Below are positions 54,177 to 61,907 of a stretch of 64,000 nucleotides of DNA, piece after piece; position 1 is the first letter of the stretch, and each line of letters starts with the position of its first letter. The stretch spans positions 2,153,001 to 2,217,000 of the forward strand of contig NZ_CP063656.1 of NCBI RefSeq assembly GCF_015209725.1, written 5' to 3'. The position numbers and the translations under genes were made by a program. This stretch comes from Lysobacter ciconiae (lineage in GTDB: Bacteria > Pseudomonadota > Gammaproteobacteria > Xanthomonadales > Xanthomonadaceae). The notes beneath the pieces are model-generated. The model searched no databases, had not been told where the DNA came from, and saw nothing but the letters and a program-made list of their open reading frames with translations.

Positions 54177-54206
54177 AACGTGGGGTCGACCGGGCCACGA
54201 CGCAAG
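54177..54206 (-). promoter_or_regulatory. Candidate sigma-32 promoter of clpP
   Basis: On the minus strand CTTGCGT, 14 bases, CCCCACGTT. The -35 form and the spacer length are the same as at the lon promoter. It lies about 45 bases before the clpP start. Confidence 0.5.
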
Positions 54207-54251
54207 GGCCGCCGGCGCCCGCGTCAGGCGGGAACCGGCAAGCCGGATCGA

Positions 54252-55550
54252 TTACTGGCGGATGGCGTCGGCGAACTCGAGCGGCTGCTCGGTGTGCTCG
54301 GCGCGCTCGGCGATCCAGTCGATCACCTGCTCTTCCATGACGCGCCCCTGCAGGCCGCGCATCAGGTCCTGGTCATTGCGGTAGAGCTCGATGACCTGCT
54401 CGGGTTCTTCGTACGTCGAGGCAATCAGGTTCAGGGTTTCGTTGACCCGCTTGGGATCAAGCTTGAGCTCGTTGCTGCGGGCGACTTCACCCACCAGCAG
54501 GCCGACCAGAACGCGCCTGCGGGCGCCGTCCATGAACTGCAGGTGCGCGTCGGCGGGAAGCTCGGCGTTGCGACCCTGGCGGCGTGCCTGTTCGGCGGCC
54601 TGCGCGGCCATGTCGCGCGCCTCGTTCTCGACCAGCTTCGGCGGCATCTCCACCCCGGCATACGCCGCGGCCAGCTGCTCGCTGACCTCGCGACGCAGGC
54701 GGCTCATCAACGCGCCCTTGAGCTCGCGCTCCAGGTTGCTGCGGATGTCGGAGCGGAACTGCTCCGCATCGCCGCTGCGGATGCCGAAGCTCTTGATGAA
54801 CTCGGCGTCGACTTCGGGCAGGTGCGGCTCGGAGACCTTTCCGACCTTCAGGTTGACCACGACGGTCTTGCCGGCGAGCGCGGCCACGCGCCAATCGGCC
54901 GGGAACTGGACGTCCACGTCCTTCTCGTCGCCGGCCTTCATGCCCTTCAGCTCGGCCTCGATGGCCGGCAGCATGCCGCCGGAGCCGATCACCGTGGTGC
55001 CGCGCTCGGCGCCTTCGGCCGGCATGCGCTCGCCCTCCACCGTGGAGAAGGTCTCCAACTCGACCGCGTCGCCTTCCTGGGCGCCGCGCTCGACTTCGTT
55101 CCAGCTTCGGCGCTGCAGACGCAGGTTCTCGACCATGGTATCGATGTCCGCATCCTTCACCTCGGAGGTGTTGCGGACGATCTTCAGGCCGGACACGTCG
55201 ATGTCACCGAAATCGGGGACAACCTCGAAGGTCGCCACGTAGGCCAGTTCGTCGGCGCTGTCGCTGGCCGGCTCGATGGCCGGGCTGCCGGCGATCTTCA
55301 GCGACTGCTCGCGCACCGCGTTGCCGAAACTGTCGCGCACGAGCGCGTCAAGCACCTCGGCACGGACCTGCTGGCCGAAACGCTGCTCGATGACCTTGGG
55401 CGGGATGCGCCCGGGACGGAAGCCCTTGATCCGCGCCGTGCGCGAGATCTCGCGCAGACGGCCGCCGACTTCGCTCTGGTAGCGGTCCGACGGGAGGTTG
55501 AAGGTCATGCGGCGTTCAAGGGCACCGAGCGATTCGACCGAAACTTGCAT
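54252..55550 (-). CDS. tig: Trigger factor
   Basis: Trigger factor is the ribosome-bound chaperone and prolyl isomerase. The 432-residue frame has the ribosome-binding signature FRPGRIPPKVIEQRFG. The FKBP-type domain includes VVNLKVGKVSEPHLPEVDAE-like residues, and long C-terminal helices contain LPADAHLQFMDGARRRVLVG. The start MQVSVESLGALERR is canonical. The order tig-clpP-clpX-lon-hupB-ppiD is the same as in E. coli. Confidence 0.97.
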   Translation of the reverse strand: MQVSVESLGALERRMTFNLPSDRYQSEVGGRLREISRTARIKGFRPGRIPPKVIEQRFGQQVRAEVLDALVRDSFGNAVREQSLKIAGSPAIEPASDSADELAYVATFEVVPDFGDIDVSGLKIVRNTSEVKDADIDTMVENLRLQRRSWNEVERGAQEGDAVELETFSTVEGERMPAEGAERGTTVIGSGGMLPAIEAELKGMKAGDEKDVDVQFPADWRVAALAGKTVVVNLKVGKVSEPHLPEVDAEFIKSFGIRSGDAEQFRSDIRSNLERELKGALMSRLRREVSEQLAAAYAGVEMPPKLVENEARDMAAQAAEQARRQGRNAELPADAHLQFMDGARRRVLVGLLVGEVARSNELKLDPKRVNETLNLIASTYEEPEQVIELYRNDQDLMRGLQGRVMEEQVIDWIAERAEHTEQPLEFADAIRQ

Positions 55551-55726
55551 ATCCACTCCTGCAACCGCGGCGAACACCGACGGCACGTTGATTTGATGTT
55601 GGGCCAAGGCGGGCCGCGGCGGGCGGCGCCCGGCGCGGGTCAACGCGATAGTCTGGCGGATTCCTCCCCTCGCTGCCAGTCTTTTGCCGGCCAGGCCAGC
55701 ACTCCCACCGCCGTGATCACGACCGC

Positions 55727-55813
<87 letters not shown>

Positions 55814-55840
55814 TTGCTGGGACATGGCCACGGCGATCGC

Positions 55841-55869
55841 AGGATAGGGCGAACGCGGGTGCCAGACAA
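55841..55869 (-). promoter_or_regulatory. Candidate sigma-70 promoter of tRNA-Leu
   Basis: On the minus strand TTGTCT (55869-55864), 17 bases, TATCCT (55846-55841). The -10 ends 28 bases before the tRNA. The -35 starts within the last base of the preceding terminator tail. Confidence 0.65.
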
Positions 55870-55903
55870 TAAAAAGGGCGCCGGGGACTGATCCCTGGCA
55901 CCC
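55869..55903 (-). terminator. Rho-independent terminator after tRNA-Lys
   Basis: On the minus strand GGGTGCC-A-GGGA-TCAG-TCCC-C-GGCGCCC makes a strong two-part stem followed by TTTTTATT. It ends the Pro-Arg-His-Lys tRNA transcript. Confidence 0.88.
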
Positions 55904-55911
55904 GTTCTATC

Positions 55912-55987
55912 TGGTGGGCCGTGATGGATTCGAACCATCGACCTATTGATTAAGAGTCAACTGCTCTACCAACTGAGCTAACGGCCC
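55912..55987 (-). tRNA. tRNA-Lys (anticodon CTT)
   Basis: The acceptor GGGCCGT pairs with ACGGCCC, with discriminator A and encoded CCA. The anticodon arm GTTGA-CTCTTAA-TCAAT shows CTT, which reads AAG. The T-arm is GATGGTTCGAATCCATC. Confidence 0.97.
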
Positions 55988-56025
55988 GGAACACGCGGAA
56001 TTGTACAGCACAATCCCTGAAAAAG

Positions 56026-56103
56026 TGGGGTGGAAGACGGGACTCGAACCCGCGACCCTCGGAATCACAATCCGATGCTCTAACCAACTGAGCTACATCC
56101 ACC
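56026..56103 (-). tRNA. tRNA-His (anticodon GTG)
   Basis: It starts GGTGGAT with the extra 5' G (position -1) opposite discriminator C, typical of tRNA-His, and ends CCACC plus CCA. The anticodon arm CGGAT-TGTGAT shows GTG. A 15-base tandem repeat lies directly 5' of the gene. Confidence 0.96.
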
Positions 56104-56133
56104 ACAGGCAAAACAACAACAGGCGAAACGACA
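56104..56133. repeat. Two 15-base tandem units between tRNA-Arg and tRNA-His
   Basis: ACAGGCAAAACAACA is followed by ACAGGCGAAACGACA (two differences), then a start of a third copy (GCAGG). It fills half of the short tRNA spacer. Confidence 0.8.
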
Positions 56134-56163
56134 GCAGGATCATATCCAAAACATACGGGTGAC

Positions 56164-56240
56164 TGGCGCGCCCGGCAGGACTCGAACCTGCAACCACTGG
56201 CTTAGAAGGCTAGTGCTCTATCCGGTTGAGCTACGGGCGC
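56164..56240 (-). tRNA. tRNA-Arg (anticodon TCT)
   Basis: The acceptor GCGCCCG pairs with CGGGCGC, with discriminator G and encoded CCA. The anticodon loop CTTCTAA shows TCT, reading AGA/AGG. The anticodon stem CTAGC/GCCAG has an A-C mismatch at its middle pair, an oddity for an otherwise regular tRNA. Confidence 0.95.
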
Positions 56241-56273
56241 CTGTGGAAATCATACCGACGCCGTGGAACTTGT

Positions 56274-56350
<77 letters not shown>

Positions 56351-56392
56351 ATCCGGGCCTTCGTTGCACGCCAATGCCGCGAAAGGCCGACC

Positions 56393-56421
56393 ATTCTGGC
56401 GCCGGGCCCGGGTACTGTCAA
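56393..56421 (-). promoter_or_regulatory. Sigma-70 promoter of the tRNA Pro-Arg-His-Lys operon
   Basis: On the minus strand TTGACA (perfect -35) is followed after 17 bases by CAGAAT. The -10 ends 43 bases before tRNA-Pro. It shares the 146-base spacer with the divergent yccA gene. Confidence 0.8.
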
Positions 56422-56496
56422 CGGTTCAGCGGTAAACGCGCGGCTGCGGTGTATCCTCGGGGCAGATATCCACTTTTTACGGCCCAGGAGGCTTGC

Positions 56497-57252
56497 ATGA
56501 TCCGCAGCAGCAATCCGGCGTTGAAGGAGTCCAGCTTCTTGGACATCAACAGCGGCACCGTCGTGCGCGGCGGCAATGACGTGATGACCCTCAACGGCAC
56601 GGTCAACAAGACCGGCATGCTGTTGTTGCTCTGCGTCCTCACCGCATCGTTCGCATGGAGCCAGGTCTCCACCCCGGCCGGCATCGTCGGCGCTGCTCCC
56701 TACATGTGGGGCGGGCTGATCGGCGGGCTGGTGCTCGCGTTCGCCACCATCTTCAAGAAGGAATGGGCGCCGATCACCGCGCCGCTGTACGCACTGGTGG
56801 AAGGCTTCTTCCTCGGCGCGATCTCGGCGATGTTCAACCACCTGTACGACGGCATCGTGATGCAGGCCGTGCTGCTGACCTTTGCCACGCTTTTCGCGAT
56901 GCTGTTTGCGTACCGCAGCGGGATGATCAAGGTGACCGAGAAGTTCAAGCTCGGCGTGGTGGCCGCGACCGGCGGCATCTTCCTGGTCTACCTGGCCAGC
57001 ATCGTGATGGGGTTCTTCGGGGTGAACATTCCGATGCTCCACGAGTCGGGCATGGTCGGCATCGGCTTCAGCCTGGTGGTGGTCGTGGTGGCTTCGCTGA
57101 ACCTGGTGCTGGACTTCGATTTCATCGAGAACGCGGTGGCCAAGGGCGCGCCCAAGCACATGGAGTGGTATGGCGCATTCGGCCTGATGGTCACACTGGT
57201 GTGGCTGTACATCGAGTTCCTGCGCCTGCTGTCCAAGCTGCAGTCGCGCTGA
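56497..57252 (+). CDS. yccA: Bax inhibitor-1/YccA family membrane protein
   Basis: This 251-residue inner-membrane protein has seven hydrophobic helices from about residue 47 (MLLLLCVLTASFAW) to the C-terminus. It starts MIRSSNPALKESSFLDINSG, a soluble leader typical of the BaxI_1 branch. It contains PLYALVEGFFLGAISAMFN and LVLDFDFIENAVAKGAPKHM. E. coli YccA modulates FtsH; other members are channels. CCAGGAGG lies just before the ATG, deciding this start. A rho-independent terminator follows. Confidence 0.92.
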   Translation: MIRSSNPALKESSFLDINSGTVVRGGNDVMTLNGTVNKTGMLLLLCVLTASFAWSQVSTPAGIVGAAPYMWGGLIGGLVLAFATIFKKEWAPITAPLYALVEGFFLGAISAMFNHLYDGIVMQAVLLTFATLFAMLFAYRSGMIKVTEKFKLGVVAATGGIFLVYLASIVMGFFGVNIPMLHESGMVGIGFSLVVVVVASLNLVLDFDFIENAVAKGAPKHMEWYGAFGLMVTLVWLYIEFLRLLSKLQSR

Positions 57253-57275
57253 GGGCTGCGCTGGCACAAGTCACG

Positions 57276-57300
57276 AAAAGGGCGCTTCGGCGCCCTTTTC
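57276..57300 (+). terminator. Rho-independent terminator of yccA
   Basis: AAAAGGGCGCTTCGGCGCCCTTTT: an eight-base GC stem with a TTCG tetraloop and a T-tail, 23 bases after the stop. Confidence 0.9.
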
Positions 57301-57317
57301 ATTGGCGCCACACCCGG

Positions 57318-57347
57318 AAAAAAAAACGGAGCGCCAGTGGCGCTCCG
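57318..57347 (-). terminator. Rho-independent terminator of icd
   Basis: On the minus strand CGGAGCGCCACTGGCGCTCCG forms a nine-base stem followed by a run of nine T. It lies 44 bases after the icd stop, back to back with the yccA terminator. Confidence 0.92.
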
Positions 57348-57390
57348 TCGGGTCCGAAATACCATCAGCGGACGTAAACAGTTTTCCAGG

Positions 57391-58398
57391 TCAGACCCGG
57401 CTGGCGATCGCCTTGGCAAAGCCCATCGTGGTGCCGGTGCCGCCCAGGTCGCCGGTCAGGCTGTCCTTGGCTTCCAGCGTGGCCACAATCGCCTTGCGCA
57501 GGCGGGTGGCGTCTTCGGGCTTGCCGAGATGGTCGAGCATCTGCGCAGCGCCCAGCAACAGCGCGCACGGGTTGGCCTTGCCCTGGCCGGCGATGTCCGG
57601 GGCCGTACCGTGAACGGCTTCGAAGATCGCCGCGTCGGCGCCGATGTTGGCACCCGGGATCAGTCCCAGGCCGCCGATCAGGCCGGCACACAGGTCGGAG
57701 ATGATGTCGCCGAACAGGTTGGTCGTCACCAGCACGTCGAACTGCTCGGGGCGCATCACCAGCTGCATGCACGCGTTGTCGACGATCATCTCCTCGCACT
57801 CGATGTCCGGGTACAGCGCGGCAACCTCGCGCGCGGTCTTCAGGAACAGGCCCGAGGTGGACTTGAGGATGTTGGCCTTGTGGACCACCGTGACCTTCTT
57901 GCGGCCAGCCGCCCGTGCCAGGTCGAAGGCGTAGCGGACGATGCGCTCGGAGCCCTTGCGGGTGGTCCGGGTGACGGAAATCGCGCTCTGCCCGTCGGCC
58001 GCGGTTTCCTGGCCTTCCGCGCTGTAGGCGCCTTCGGTGTTCTCGCGCACGGTGATCACGTCCACGTCGGCCGGGAAACGCGTCAGCGTGTTGGGGAAGG
58101 ACTTGGCCGGACGCACGTTGGCGTACAGGTCGAAGCGCTTGCGCAGCTCGACGTTGATCGAGGAGAAGCCGCCGCCGACCGGCGTCGTCAGCGGGCTCTT
58201 CAGGGCGATCCGGTTCTTGCGGATGGAATCCATGGTCGCGGCGGGCAGCAGCTCGCCGGTCTTCTCCATCGCGACCATGCCGGCGTCGGCGTATTCGTAG
58301 GCCAGGTCGAGCTTCATCGCGTCAAGCACGTGGAGCGTTGCATCCATGATTTCCGGGCCGATGCCGTCGCCATGGATGACCGTAATCGTCTGAGTCAT
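57391..58398 (-). CDS. icd: NAD-dependent isocitrate dehydrogenase
   Basis: This TCA-cycle enzyme oxidises isocitrate to 2-oxoglutarate. The 335-residue frame is of the short dimeric or tetrameric type. It has VIHGDGIGPEIMDATL, the substrate loop VRENTEGAYSAEG, NLFGDIISDLCAGLIGG with the metal-binding Asp pair, and HGTAPDIAGQGKANP. In NADP enzymes the last motif reads HGTAPKYAGQ, with Lys-Tyr binding the phosphate; Asp-Ile here indicates NAD, as known for Xanthomonas. The gene is monocistronic with its own terminator. Confidence 0.93.
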   Translation of the reverse strand: MTQTITVIHGDGIGPEIMDATLHVLDAMKLDLAYEYADAGMVAMEKTGELLPAATMDSIRKNRIALKSPLTTPVGGGFSSINVELRKRFDLYANVRPAKSFPNTLTRFPADVDVITVRENTEGAYSAEGQETAADGQSAISVTRTTRKGSERIVRYAFDLARAAGRKKVTVVHKANILKSTSGLFLKTAREVAALYPDIECEEMIVDNACMQLVMRPEQFDVLVTTNLFGDIISDLCAGLIGGLGLIPGANIGADAAIFEAVHGTAPDIAGQGKANPCALLLGAAQMLDHLGKPEDATRLRKAIVATLEAKDSLTGDLGGTGTTMGFAKAIASRV

Positions 58399-58511
58399 GT
58401 GGGATTCTCTTCCAGCTGGGGGAGCGCGCTGCGTGCTGCGCGGCGCCGAAGGGTTAGCCCCGTAATTATGCCGGATCGCCGGCCGGCCTGCAGGCCGGCG
58501 CGGACGGAAAG

Positions 58512-58913
58512 TCAGCTGTGGTCATGCACCGCCGGTGCCGTGCCCTCGCCCCGCTCGAGCCGGTCGAGGAAGTCGACGGCGCGGCGCAGATGCGGGATCA
58601 CGATCGAGCCGCCAACCACCAGGCCGACCGAGAACGTCTCGAACAGCTCCTCGCGCGTGGCCCCGGCCTGATGGCACTGGCCGACGTGGTAGCTGATGCA
58701 GTCGTCGCAGCGCAGGACCATCGAGGCGACCAGGCCGAGCAGTTCCTTGGTCTTCACGTCGAGCGCGCCGGCCTTGTAGGTCTGCGTGTCGAGGGCGAAG
58801 AACCGCCGCACGACCTGGTTGGGTTCGGCCAGGATGCGGTCGTTCATGCGCTGGCGGAAGTCGGCGAAACCCTCGGCGTCGGCGCTTCCCGGCCTTTCGC
58901 CCACCTCACTCAC
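58512..58913 (-). CDS. Carboxymuconolactone decarboxylase / AhpD-like protein
   Basis: This 133-residue helical protein has the AhpD-type redox motif MVLRCDDCISYHVGQCHQAG (CxxC followed by His). The family core TREELFETFSVGLVVGGSIV follows. The GTG start overlaps the glutaredoxin stop as GTGA, so both are translated from one mRNA. The pairing of a CxxC AhpD-like protein with a glutaredoxin suggests a peroxide or thiol-redox role, which is inferred. Confidence 0.9.
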   Translation of the reverse strand: MSEVGERPGSADAEGFADFRQRMNDRILAEPNQVVRRFFALDTQTYKAGALDVKTKELLGLVASMVLRCDDCISYHVGQCHQAGATREELFETFSVGLVVGGSIVIPHLRRAVDFLDRLERGEGTAPAVHDHS

Positions 58914-59185
58914 TGCGCGCCTTCCAGCAAGGGCTCGAACTTGCCGGCGCGATGCATGGCCATCATGTCGTCGAAACCGCCCACGTGGGTGTCGCCGACG
59001 AAGATCTGCGGCACGCTGGTGCGCTTGGCGAGCGCGACCATTTTCTCGCGTTCGGCCGGGTCCAGGTCGACGCGGATCTCGCGCCATTCCAGGCCCTTGC
59101 TCTTGAGGAAGTTGCCCGCCGCCACGCAATACGGGCAGGTCGCGCTGGTGTAGATGAGGATCTCGGGGGTCGCGTTGGAAGTCAA
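58910..59185 (-). CDS. grxC: Glutaredoxin 3
   Basis: This 91-residue glutathione-dependent thiol-disulfide oxidoreductase has the dithiol active site CPYC in LIYTSATCPYCVAAGNFL, the cis-Pro in RTSVPQIFVGDTHVGGFDD and the usual C-terminal helix. It is coupled to the AhpD-like gene. The 280-base spacer to the divergent bepA (59186-59465) shows no further gene. Confidence 0.96.
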   Translation of the reverse strand: MTSNATPEILIYTSATCPYCVAAGNFLKSKGLEWREIRVDLDPAEREKMVALAKRTSVPQIFVGDTHVGGFDDMMAMHRAGKFEPLLEGAQ

Positions 59186-59465
59186 AACGTCTCTCCTGCA
59201 GTGAACTCGGGGGGCGGTTGGCGGTCATACGACCGGTCGTGGTGGACAGGCGCCGAATGGGTAGCTCGCGGCGCCGTCCGGGCCAGCAGATGCGTTAATG
59301 GGTCGCACTACGCCGAACCGGTGTGTGTTCCAGTCTAATCCGCCCGGCACTCTTGCCGTTGATCATCGCCATCGCGGTTAACCGGCAATTAACCCGCGAC
59401 GCCGCCGCACGCACCATCCTCGATCAACCGCGCCACCCTGCAGCACCGGTACTAGGAGCCTCCAC

Positions 59466-61037
59466 TTGCGCCGCATCGTCTTGCTCACCACCGCCCTCAC
59501 CTTTGCTCTGGCCAGTGTCTGTGCCCCGGCGCAGGACTCCCTGCCGGATATCGGCTCGTCCGCCGGTGAGTTGCTGACCCCGGGCCAGCAGGAGGAATAC
59601 GGCGCGATGATGCTGGCGCAGTTGCGTCACTACGACTACATCCTGGAAGACCCGTTGATCGACAGCTGGCTGGATGCGCTGGGCAGCCGGCTGGGTGCGA
59701 GCAGTGACCGGCCGACCCAGCCGTTCACCTTTTTCATGCTGCGCGAACGCCAGATCAACGCCTTTGCCACCCTCGGCGGCTACATCGGCGTCAACGCCGG
59801 CTTGGTGCTGGCAGCCGATCGCGAGGACGAGGTCGCCGGGGTGCTGGCGCATGAGATCTCCCACGTCACCCAGCAACACGTGCTGCGCGGCGCGGAACGC
59901 ACGCAGCGCGATCAGTTGCCACTCCTGCTGGGCATGCTGGGCGCGATCGTCGCCGCCCAGGCGGCAGGGGGCAGCTCGTCGGGCGAGGCCACCCAGGCCG
60001 CGATCATGTCGGCGATGGGCCTGGCCCAGCAGCGCCAGATCAACTACACCCGCTCCAACGAGCACGAGGCCGATCGCATCGGCTTGCAGACGCTGGCCCG
60101 CGCCGGTTACGACGCCAGCGCCATGGCCGACTTTTTCCTCGTCATGCAGGCGCGTTCGCGGGCCAATGCCGCCGGCGCCTATGACATTCCCGACTACCTG
60201 ATGACGCACCCGGTCACCACGACCCGCATCAGCGAGGCCAAGGAGCGGGCGGCGCGGCTGGGCGCGAGCACCGGCCGCTTCCAGCCCGGCTCGATCGCCA
60301 CCGACAATCCGCTGTTGCCGGACGGGCTGGTCATCCAGGCCAGCGCCAGCCAGGGCACCGGTTACTTCGACCTCGCCCGCGAGCGACTGCGTGTGTTCAG
60401 TGCCGAATCGCCGACGGCGGCGATCCGCGAGTACGAGCAGATCGCCGGGCGCGGCGAACTGGACGAAGCGCAGCGCTACGGCCTGGCGATCGCACGCCTG
60501 CGCGCCGGCCAGGCACCCGCGGCGGTGACCCTGCTGCAGGGCCTGATGAAGGATCGTCCGGCGGACCTGTGGATCAACCTGGGCCTGGCCGAGGCGGAAT
60601 CGCGCAGCGGCCGGAAGGCGAGTGCCGACACCCGCTTTGAAGCGCTCGCGCAGCGATTGCCGCGCAATCGCGCTGTGGTCCTGACCTATGCCTCCGCGCT
60701 GCTGGAACGCGATGACTTGGAATCGGGCAAGCGCGCCCAGGCAGTGCTGCGGCCGTTGGCCGGCCAGTCCGCCAACGACCCCGAGTTCCAGCGCAGTTTT
60801 GCGCGCGCCAGTGAAATCGCCGGCGAGCCGATCCGCGCCGGTGAGGCCTACGCCGAGGCGGCGTTCCTGAGCGGCCGCGCCGAGCAGGCCCTGGTGCAGT
60901 TGAACGTGCTGAAGAAGCGCCCGGAGGTGGACTATTACGCGCGGGCGCGGATCGAGGCGCGCATCGCCCGGATCACGCCCACGGTGCTGGAACTGCATCG
61001 TCAGGGCATCCGCGACGAGGTACTGGAACGGCGCTAG
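59466..61037 (+). CDS. bepA: BepA-like periplasmic M48 metalloprotease with TPR tail
   Basis: BepA (YfgC) is a periplasmic chaperone-protease in outer-membrane protein assembly. The 523-residue frame has a signal peptide (IVLLTTALTFALASVCAPAQ), zinc site HEISH (129-133) and a third ligand in SNEHEADRIGLQ. The C-terminal half is a series of TPR-like helices. The start is TTG with AGGAG seven bases upstream; no ATG or GTG fits. It is upstream of phoB on the same strand. Confidence 0.93.
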   Translation: MRRIVLLTTALTFALASVCAPAQDSLPDIGSSAGELLTPGQQEEYGAMMLAQLRHYDYILEDPLIDSWLDALGSRLGASSDRPTQPFTFFMLRERQINAFATLGGYIGVNAGLVLAADREDEVAGVLAHEISHVTQQHVLRGAERTQRDQLPLLLGMLGAIVAAQAAGGSSSGEATQAAIMSAMGLAQQRQINYTRSNEHEADRIGLQTLARAGYDASAMADFFLVMQARSRANAAGAYDIPDYLMTHPVTTTRISEAKERAARLGASTGRFQPGSIATDNPLLPDGLVIQASASQGTGYFDLARERLRVFSAESPTAAIREYEQIAGRGELDEAQRYGLAIARLRAGQAPAAVTLLQGLMKDRPADLWINLGLAEAESRSGRKASADTRFEALAQRLPRNRAVVLTYASALLERDDLESGKRAQAVLRPLAGQSANDPEFQRSFARASEIAGEPIRAGEAYAEAAFLSGRAEQALVQLNVLKKRPEVDYYARARIEARIARITPTVLELHRQGIRDEVLERR

Positions 61038-61067
61038 CCTCAGCGGCGAGCGGCAAGCGTTTCGACG

Positions 61068-61101
61068 CTGTCATCAACCGGTCATGGAGCCGTGGTGTAC
61101 T
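61068..61101 (+). promoter_or_regulatory. Pho box with downstream -10 before phoB
   Basis: CTGTCAT-CAAC-CGGTCAT is two 7-base direct repeats with the usual 4-base spacer (one mismatch in the second). TGTACT ten bases later fits a -10, the normal PhoB-dependent promoter layout. It lies 87 bases before the phoB start, suggesting autoregulation. Confidence 0.7.
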
Positions 61102-61171
61102 GCCCGGAGCGGAAGCTGCCGGGTCGATCGCGGCGATTCCCGCCCTACCTCCCGAGGCAGTCGAGCTTTCC

Positions 61172-61878
61172 TTGCAAAAACGCATCCTGATTGTCGAAGA
61201 CGAGCCCGCCATCCGCGACATGGTCGCCTTCGCGGTATCGCGCAGCGACTACGAGCCGGTGACGGCCTGCGACGCGCAGGCGGCGGAGCTCGCCATTGCC
61301 GACCGCGTGCCGGACCTCATCCTGCTGGACTGGATGCTGCCGGGCACCAGCGGCATCGAACTGGCCCGGCGCTGGCGTCGGCACGCGCTGACCCACGACA
61401 TCCCGATCATCATGCTCACCGCCCGCGGCGAGGAGGACGACCGGGTGGGCGGCCTGGAGGCGGGTGTCGACGACTACGTGGTCAAGCCGTTCTCCACCCG
61501 CGAGTTGCTGGCGCGTATCCGCGCGGTGCTGCGCCGTGCGCGCGGGACGACGAAGACGGCAGCATCCGGATCGGTGCCCTGCGCATGGATGGCGCTGCCC
61601 ACCGGGTGTTCGCCGGTGATCCGGGCAATGAGCAAGCGGTCGCGATCGGACCGGCCGAGTATCGCCTGCTGCATTTCTTCATGACCCACGCCGACCGCGT
61701 GTACTCCCGCCCCCAGCTGCTGGATCACGTCTGGGGCGGCAGCGTTTACGTGGAGGAGCGGACCGTGGACGTGCATGTGCGCCGGGTGCGCCGGGCGCTG
61801 GAGCCGTTCGCGCTCGACGGCATGATCCAGACCGTGCGTGGCGTGGGCTACCGCTTCTCCGCCGCCCCCACCACCTGA
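61172..61878 (+). pseudogene. phoB: Phosphate-regulon response regulator PhoB, split by a one-base frameshift
   Basis: Residues 1-124 form an intact receiver domain: LIVEDEP, Asp53 in LILLDWMLPGTSG, Thr83 and Lys105 in DYVVKPFSTRELLAR. After 61543 the frame is lost. The DNA-binding winged helix (IGPAEYRLLHFFMTHADRVY, LDHVWGGSVYVEERTVDVHV, MIQTVRGVGYRFS) continues one frame over from 61546 to the stop at 61878. PhoB homologues have one residue (Glu) between RRxR and DDEDGS, so exactly one base is missing near 61544. The start is TTG. As written, the product stops at 61684 with a 46-residue wrong tail. Either a real null allele or a sequencing error; the intact Pho box and phoR favour error or a very recent event. 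Confidence 0.9.
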
Positions 61879-61907
61879 GCCGCGCGGGACCTGTTGGATA
61901 CTGGGCC

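Noticed and set aside
58480..58505. GC palindrome upstream of icd considered as an operator
   Set aside because: It is built only of GGCCGG-type repeats, expected often by chance in this GC-rich DNA.
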